Below, piece after piece: positions 59,555-64,000 of a DNA stretch of 64,000 nucleotides (its first letter is position 1; each line of letters begins with the position of its first letter). Location: assembly GCA_031277915.1 (NCBI GenBank), contig JAITLL010000018.1:62001-126000 (forward strand), read 5' to 3'. This stretch comes from Acinetobacter sp. GTDB lineage: Bacteria > Pseudomonadota > Gammaproteobacteria > Pseudomonadales > Moraxellaceae. The position numbers and the translations under genes are program-made. The notes below the pieces were generated by a model, which did not search any database, was not told the origin of the DNA, and worked only from the letters and a program-made list of their open reading frames with translations.

Positions 59555-60541
59555 TCAGAAAATTTTGCCCTTAGTCTCACTTGGATTTTCGCCAAATTCT
59601 TCACGATATTCTTGAGAAAAACGACTTAAATGGTTAAAACCCCAGTCATAGGCAAGCTTTGAAATAGAAACTTTTCTATCTGCTCCTGTGGTGCTTAAGA
59701 TTTTATAAATTTGTTGGAGACGATATTTTTTTAAATACGACATTGGGCTTGTGCCATAGTATTGTTGAAATTCATCATATAATTTTGACTTTGAAACCCC
59801 AGCCAAACGTTGCAAGTCTTCTGCACAGATTTCTTCATGAGCATGTGCAATAATAAAATTACGAACCTTACGGATATAAGCTGGCTCATCCTGATGTGAG
59901 AGTAACTTTAAGGCTTCAGAGTAGTTATTTTCTTGAGACAACAATAACGCTTTAATTACAAAATTTTCATAGTCTTCAGACAACATCTGCAAACCATAAA
60001 AATTGCTATATTGCGATTTTAGCTGTACAAAATTTTGAATATTTTTCCACCATGCACCAATCAGTTGCTCCGAATCCAGATGCATTTCAGGATTAAAAAT
60101 AATGGGAGTTTCTGTGGGTTTATTCAGTAAATCTGCGAGGGCAATATGCATACTCCGCTCAGGAATAACCACCTGAAATTTTCTGCAATCTTTATCGATA
60201 ATCAAATCTTGCTGATCGTTATTTGAAACAATAAGGCCTCTGTTTTCATCAGATTGATAATGAGCGCCGCGTATGTTGAGAGCTTGTCGACCCTGTATAG
60301 GTAAACTAATGCTATAAGCTTTTAAATTTGAGATGTTGATGGCTACGTTTGCACCATAGCTGATTGTACCAATTGCCATTTTTTTATTAGGCAAACGCAT
60401 TCCGTCATAATGAAAATCGAGCGTATCTTTGTAAATGGTATCTAGACGGTGTTCACCACAAATCGTGGACATCAAATTCTGCGCAAATTCAGCTTTACGT
60501 GAATAATGATTGAGTTCCATCTGTTGGCTGAGTGATATCAT
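59555..60541 (-). CDS. AraC-family regulator, second in the aromatic region
   Basis: The 328-residue protein has an AraC_binding_2-type sensor domain (residues about 40-200) and the double helix-turn-helix ICAEDLQRLAGVSKSKLYDEFQQYYG and KVSISKLAYDWGFNHLSRFSQEYREEFG. It shares architecture with AndR but is clearly a separate gene. It could control the convergent MFS gene or the 3-hydroxybutyrate genes. No operator is visible that I could assign to it. Confidence 0.8.
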   Translation of the reverse strand: MISLSQQMELNHYSRKAEFAQNLMSTICGEHRLDTIYKDTLDFHYDGMRLPNKKMAIGTISYGANVAINISNLKAYSISLPIQGRQALNIRGAHYQSDENRGLIVSNNDQQDLIIDKDCRKFQVVIPERSMHIALADLLNKPTETPIIFNPEMHLDSEQLIGAWWKNIQNFVQLKSQYSNFYGLQMLSEDYENFVIKALLLSQENNYSEALKLLSHQDEPAYIRKVRNFIIAHAHEEICAEDLQRLAGVSKSKLYDEFQQYYGTSPMSYLKKYRLQQIYKILSTTGADRKVSISKLAYDWGFNHLSRFSQEYREEFGENPSETKGKIF

Positions 60542-60821
60542 ATCCTTTTCACCTAGCTAAAAACTTATTGCTTTAAAAAGCAACTTGTATGCCAATTAAT
60601 ATCCTGTAATTGACGAGTTTTCCTAAAAAATATCGAATTAAGAAAGAGAGTAAAGATTACTTTCTCACACTCTATTAGATTTTAAAAATGGAAATAAGTT
60701 AAATACCTTTAAAGTATAATTTCATACTTTAACAAACTTATTTTATTAGATTTTTTATAAACAAATAGAGTAGAGATAAATCATTATTTTGAACATTAGA
60801 CTATCGTAAATTTTAACGAAT
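60542..60821. other. AT-rich intergenic region, no gene seen
   Basis: The stretch holds the promoter of the AraC gene. I see no open frame, no repeated half-sites and no RNA-like structure. Confidence 0.45.
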
Positions 60822-60850
60822 AAAAAACCGCCTATTTAAAATAAGCGGCT
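60822..60850 (-). terminator. Terminator of the 3-hydroxybutyrate dehydrogenase gene
   Basis: On the minus strand the arms GCCGCTTATT and AATAGGCGG form a hairpin followed by TTTTTTATT. Confidence 0.8.
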
Positions 60851-60867
60851 TTTATAAAACACTTAAA

Positions 60868-61653
60868 TTATTGTGCTGTGTAGCCACCATCCATAACGAC
60901 AGCTTGGCCTGTTACCCCACCAGCCTTACCACTCGCAAGGAAAATTGCATAGTCAGCAATTTCTTCAACAGATAGCAAACGCTTTTGAGGAACCATTGCC
61001 AAAATTACATCTTCAAGTGCGCTGTCTAAACTCACATTACGAGTTTTAGCCAAATCTGCAATTTGACCACGAACCAATGGTGTGTCTACGTAACCTGGAC
61101 ATAAGGCATTTACCGTAATACCGTCACGTGCACATTCCAATGCGGCTACTTTTGTTAAGCCAATCACTCCATGTTTCGCACTGTTATAACCTGCTTTTCC
61201 AGCAAAACCAATTAGGCCATTAATTGAAGCCATATTAATAATACGGCCATATTTTTGAGCTTTCATGATTGGAAAAACGTGTTTAATACCAATAAATGCC
61301 CCAGTTAACATGACCTGAACTAGCTTTTGAAAAACAGCCGTTGGAAACTCTTCAATAGATGCAACATGTTGGAAACCAGCATTGTTAATTAAGATATCAA
61401 CTGTACCAAAGGTCTTTTGAGTGAGCTCAATTGCTTGTTTATAAGCATCCTCATCAGTCACATCACATGGTGCAGATAATGCTTCAAAACCTTGCTCTTT
61501 GAGTAGATTTGCTGTTTCTTGGCACTTTTCGGCATTCATATCAGAAATAACAACTTTGGCACCTTCGTGAGCAAATTTCTTAGCAATCTCTAGACCGATA
61601 CCACTTGCAGAACCTGTAATAAAAGCGACTTTACCGTCTAAAAGTTTAGTCAT
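60868..61653 (-). CDS. bdhA: 3-hydroxybutyrate dehydrogenase
   Basis: The 261-residue short-chain dehydrogenase interconverts 3-hydroxybutyrate and acetoacetate with NAD. It shows TGSASGIGLEIA, NNAG, Ser in NMASINGLIGF and YNSAK for the Tyr-Lys pair, and the family segment CPGYVDTPLVRGQI that is typical of bdhA proteins. It follows the GntP permease by 33 bases on the same strand, forming a two-gene uptake and oxidation module. Confidence 0.88.
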   Translation of the reverse strand: MTKLLDGKVAFITGSASGIGLEIAKKFAHEGAKVVISDMNAEKCQETANLLKEQGFEALSAPCDVTDEDAYKQAIELTQKTFGTVDILINNAGFQHVASIEEFPTAVFQKLVQVMLTGAFIGIKHVFPIMKAQKYGRIINMASINGLIGFAGKAGYNSAKHGVIGLTKVAALECARDGITVNALCPGYVDTPLVRGQIADLAKTRNVSLDSALEDVILAMVPQKRLLSVEEIADYAIFLASGKAGGVTGQAVVMDGGYTAQ

Positions 61654-61686
61654 CTATTTACTCCTTAATACTTATAACGTGCTGAT

Positions 61687-63108
61687 TTAAACAATACCCG
61701 TTACGGTAAAGACCGTAATCACCACAAATACTGCTAACGTTTTAATTACTGTGACTGCAAAAATATCTTTATACGATTGTTTATGGGTTAACCCTGTAAC
61801 AGCAAGTAAAGTGATTACCGCACCGTTATGTGGAAGTGTATCCATACCACCTGAGGCCATCGCAACCACACGGTGCATGACTTCTGGTGGAATACCGGCG
61901 GCTAAAATCGCAGCGTTATAGTGTTCAGCCATCGCACTTAAAGCGATACTCATACCACCAGAAGCTGAACCGGTAATACCTGCTAAAACGGTTGTGGTCA
62001 CCGCCCCATTCACTAAAGGATTTGTGAAGGTACTACTCATTGCATGACTAATCATGGCAAAGCCCGGTAATGACGCAATAATTGCACCAAAGCCATACTC
62101 AGAAGCCGTATTCATCACTGCTAAAAGTGAGCCACCAATACTGGCATTAATGCCCTCTTTAAAGTTTGTCACTACACGTTGATAATCAAACAAAATTGCA
62201 GTAATAATCCCGACAATAAGCGCAAGACCAACCGCCCAGATCGCACCAGTTTTTGCAACATCTACTGTGTAATCAGCTAAACCGACCGTGGCAAAATCAA
62301 AGCCATTTGGGTACCACTCTTTAATTGCTTTAGATAAATATTTGTTCATTACCGCAACAAGAATAAGAGGTACAAACGCTAAAAACTGACGTGCCGTACT
62401 TCCATTATTTTGTAGAGTCATATCAGCTTCAATTTCTTGAGATGAGGTATTGTCTACCCCAAAACCAGAGAACCCTTCTCCAGCTTTTGCAGCAGCGCGG
62501 CGACGCCATTCTAAGTAGCTCAATCCCATACATAGAACAAAAATAGCGCCAATAATTCCTAGAAATGGTGCGGCATAAATATTGGTGCCAAAGAATGTGG
62601 TTGGAATTACGTTTTGAATTTGTGGCGTACCCGGTAATGCATCCATGGTAAATGTAAATGCACCCAGCGCGATGGTTCCCGGAATTAAACGTTTTGGAAT
62701 ATTGGCTTGTCTAAATAGTTGGTTGGCAAAAGGATAAATTGCGAATACAGCAACAAAAAGACTCACACCGCTATAGGTTAAAATTGCACCTAGTAATACA
62801 ACCGTTAAAATTGCCTTTTTTGCCCCAATCCATCTTACAATGGTTCTTGCAATAGACTCCGCAATTCCTGACATTTCAACGACTTTACCGAAAATTGCCC
62901 CAAGTAAGAATACAAGAAAGTAATCTTTAATAAAGTTCACCATTTTGGGCATAAATACACCCGAATAAAACGGTAAAACATTGGCTGGGTTAATGAGTAA
63001 AACTGCAAGTAAGGCACAAATTGGTGCCATGAGAATGACTGAAAAGCCCTTGTAAGCTGTATACATTAACAGCCCAAGCGAAAGTAGAATTACAAATAAT
63101 TCCCACAT
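61687..63108 (-). CDS. GntP-family permease, probable 3-hydroxybutyrate transporter
   Basis: The 473-residue membrane protein has about 12 helices of the gluconate/H+ symporter family, with the characteristic GASGGMS-like segment GSASGGMSIAL and ASGGMDTLPHNGAV near the C-terminus. Pairing with bdhA points to 3-hydroxybutyrate rather than gluconate. I chose the ATG at 63108 because GGAGA lies 8 bases before it; the open frame extends 38 codons further without family resemblance. Confidence 0.85.
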   Translation of the reverse strand: MWELFVILLSLGLLMYTAYKGFSVILMAPICALLAVLLINPANVLPFYSGVFMPKMVNFIKDYFLVFLLGAIFGKVVEMSGIAESIARTIVRWIGAKKAILTVVLLGAILTYSGVSLFVAVFAIYPFANQLFRQANIPKRLIPGTIALGAFTFTMDALPGTPQIQNVIPTTFFGTNIYAAPFLGIIGAIFVLCMGLSYLEWRRRAAAKAGEGFSGFGVDNTSSQEIEADMTLQNNGSTARQFLAFVPLILVAVMNKYLSKAIKEWYPNGFDFATVGLADYTVDVAKTGAIWAVGLALIVGIITAILFDYQRVVTNFKEGINASIGGSLLAVMNTASEYGFGAIIASLPGFAMISHAMSSTFTNPLVNGAVTTTVLAGITGSASGGMSIALSAMAEHYNAAILAAGIPPEVMHRVVAMASGGMDTLPHNGAVITLLAVTGLTHKQSYKDIFAVTVIKTLAVFVVITVFTVTGIV

Positions 63109-63458
63109 ATATTCTTTCTCCATAAAGAATAAATATTTTTGAAATTCCATATCTATTTGATTAATTTTAAGTTTATTAGATTTACTTCTATGTCCTGCAA
63201 AATAAATGCAAAATTCCTGCAAAACAGTTAAATCTAATAATCATTTTACTGACATAAGTGACAACATCTATTTTGAAGCTTTCTATAAAGATTTCTTTTT
63301 TTAGATGTTGTAATTTTCATGTAAATAACCATTTAGACATTACATCTATTAGAGTTATTTTTGTACTGATATTTGAGAGGAATTACAAAAGCATAAAAAT
63401 ATTAATTTTCTAGCTTTTATATGCTCATTACATAAAAAAGCCCTCCGTAGAGAGTTTT
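63109..63458. other. Intergenic stretch left of the tmRNA scar
   Basis: AT-rich sequence without a convincing gene. Near its right end the bases around 63436-63460 form an imperfect terminator-like hairpin (A-run, CCCTC-CGTA-GAGAG, T-run). Confidence 0.4.
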
Positions 63459-63491
63459 TAAAGACGCGGGTTCAACTCCCGCCATTTCCAC
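63459..63491 (+). other. Displaced tmRNA 3' end, attachment-site scar
   Basis: The bases GACGCGGGTTCAACTCCCGC and the two that follow (63463-63484) are identical to the T-arm of E. coli tmRNA as I remember it: stem GCGGG (63466-63470), loop TTCAACT, stem CCCGC (63478-63482), followed by the acceptor strand ATTTCCAC. The rest of tmRNA is absent. Such fragments arise when an element integrates into the 3' end of ssrA. A tRNA T-arm is a less likely alternative. Confidence 0.6.
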
Positions 63492-63565
63492 TGAACTATT
63501 AGTTTCTATTTAGCAAATGATAATGGTCCATTGGGGGCCGTCAGGCTCCCTCAACTCTGCTTTAG

Positions 63566-64000
63566 TCAGGACGTATATGATAAGTCAGGCTCAACAGCTT
63601 GCGTAAATTGGATTGCACCAGCTAAATCTCGGAAATCCACTGTCAACACTTTGGATGCAGGGTCAATATTCACCTCACCAAAAAATTGGTAACCATCAAG
63701 CGGGGAAAGATTGCTCTTGCCTGCTGGTGGTGTTTTTTGGAATATCAATTGTGGACCAAACGTTTTATCCAGCGTATTGGGACCAAAGGTGCCTGCATTC
63801 AGTGGCCCAGCTACAAACTCCCAGAATGGTTTAAAATCTGTGAACTTAGCTTTGTTATTGTCATAATAATGTGCTGCACAGTAGTGTACGTCTGCGGTGA
63901 TCCAAACTGTGTTTTTAACCGCTTTAGTAGCTGACAACAAACGTGCGATTTCTAACTCACGACCCAAAGGTGCACCGTCATTTTCATTCGCTATGGCTTC
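63566..64000 (-). CDS. phoD: Alkaline phosphatase D family protein, 5' end outside window
   Basis: This is the C-terminal part, about 144 residues, of a PhoD-type phosphatase. The frame is open to the right edge, so the TTG-started version at 63967 is not the real start. It shows VWITADVHYCAAHYYD, with metal-binding Asp and His, and FWEFVAGPLNAGTFGP, the family signature. These enzymes are exported phosphodiesterases using iron and calcium. The export signal lies outside the window. Confidence 0.85.
   Translation of the reverse strand, partial: EAIANENDGAPLGRELEIARLLSATKAVKNTVWITADVHYCAAHYYDNNKAKFTDFKPFWEFVAGPLNAGTFGPNTLDKTFGPQLIFQKTPPAGKSNLSPLDGYQFFGEVNIDPASKVLTVDFRDLAGAIQFTQAVEPDLSYTS

Noticed and set aside
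61687-63222. Longer N-terminus for the GntP permease
   Set aside because: The extra 38 codons are polar, do not resemble the family and cover the ribosome site of the ATG at 63108.

Overview
The window looks like an Acinetobacter chromosome (probably the calcoaceticus-baumannii group or a close relative). The basis is low-GC gammaproteobacterial coding sequence, an AntA of exactly the length known from A. baylyi, a PQQ operon of Acinetobacter type, a ZnuD-like receptor under a Zur-type box and the iif/ant indole-anthranilate genes. Species is an inference. All reading was by eye; no search was run.

Layout. 1-12 kb: end of a fimbrial adhesin gene, a secreted protein of DUF4882 type, frmA, an orphan 623-residue TIM-barrel-like protein, a catalase-fold lipoprotein, a zinc receptor, a phospholipase D and a glycosylase-fold protein, then a decayed small gene. 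12.4-12.6 kb: a candidate small RNA. 12.7-17 kb: pqqABCDE plus an M19 dipeptidase, all minus strand. 17-21.4 kb: ppk1 and a divergent 5'-nucleotidase. 21.5-45.2 kb: a Fur-boxed catecholate siderophore locus with a Fur-like regulator lacking the usual metal ligands, a TonB receptor, an RND pump, entA-C-E-B, fes, an MbtH protein, a two-module NRPS, an MFS exporter, a PPTase and a three-gene membrane reductase-type set. 45.2-48.2 kb: modABC and a ModE-like regulator. 48.4-59.5 kb: antABC, andR, an outer-membrane channel-like gene, iifABCD and an aromatic-acid MFS transporter. 59.5-63.1 kb: a second AraC regulator, 3-hydroxybutyrate dehydrogenase and a GntP permease. 63.46-63.49 kb: a displaced tmRNA 3' end (attachment-site scar). 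The window ends inside a phoD-type phosphatase gene.

How the genes work together. EntA/C/B/E make and activate 2,3-dihydroxybenzoate. The NRPS adds one residue whose pocket suggests a basic amino acid, then serine (an exact EntF-type code), and its thioesterase could release a serine trilactone that Fes hydrolyses. EntS-like MFS and perhaps the RND pump export it, the TonB receptor imports it, and the PepSY set may release iron by reduction, since no ABC importer is encoded here. Separately, IifC/IifD, IifB and IifA convert indole to anthranilate and AntABC converts anthranilate to catechol. I find paired XylS-type half-sites (TGCA-N6-GGNTA) upstream of both antA and iifA, which ties the two operons to the AndR regulator.

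The most useful new observations are the NRPS pocket codes, the paired AndR-type operators, a candidate small RNA complementary over about 20 bases to the antC 3' untranslated region, the metal-ligand-poor Fur paralogue, and the tmRNA scar.
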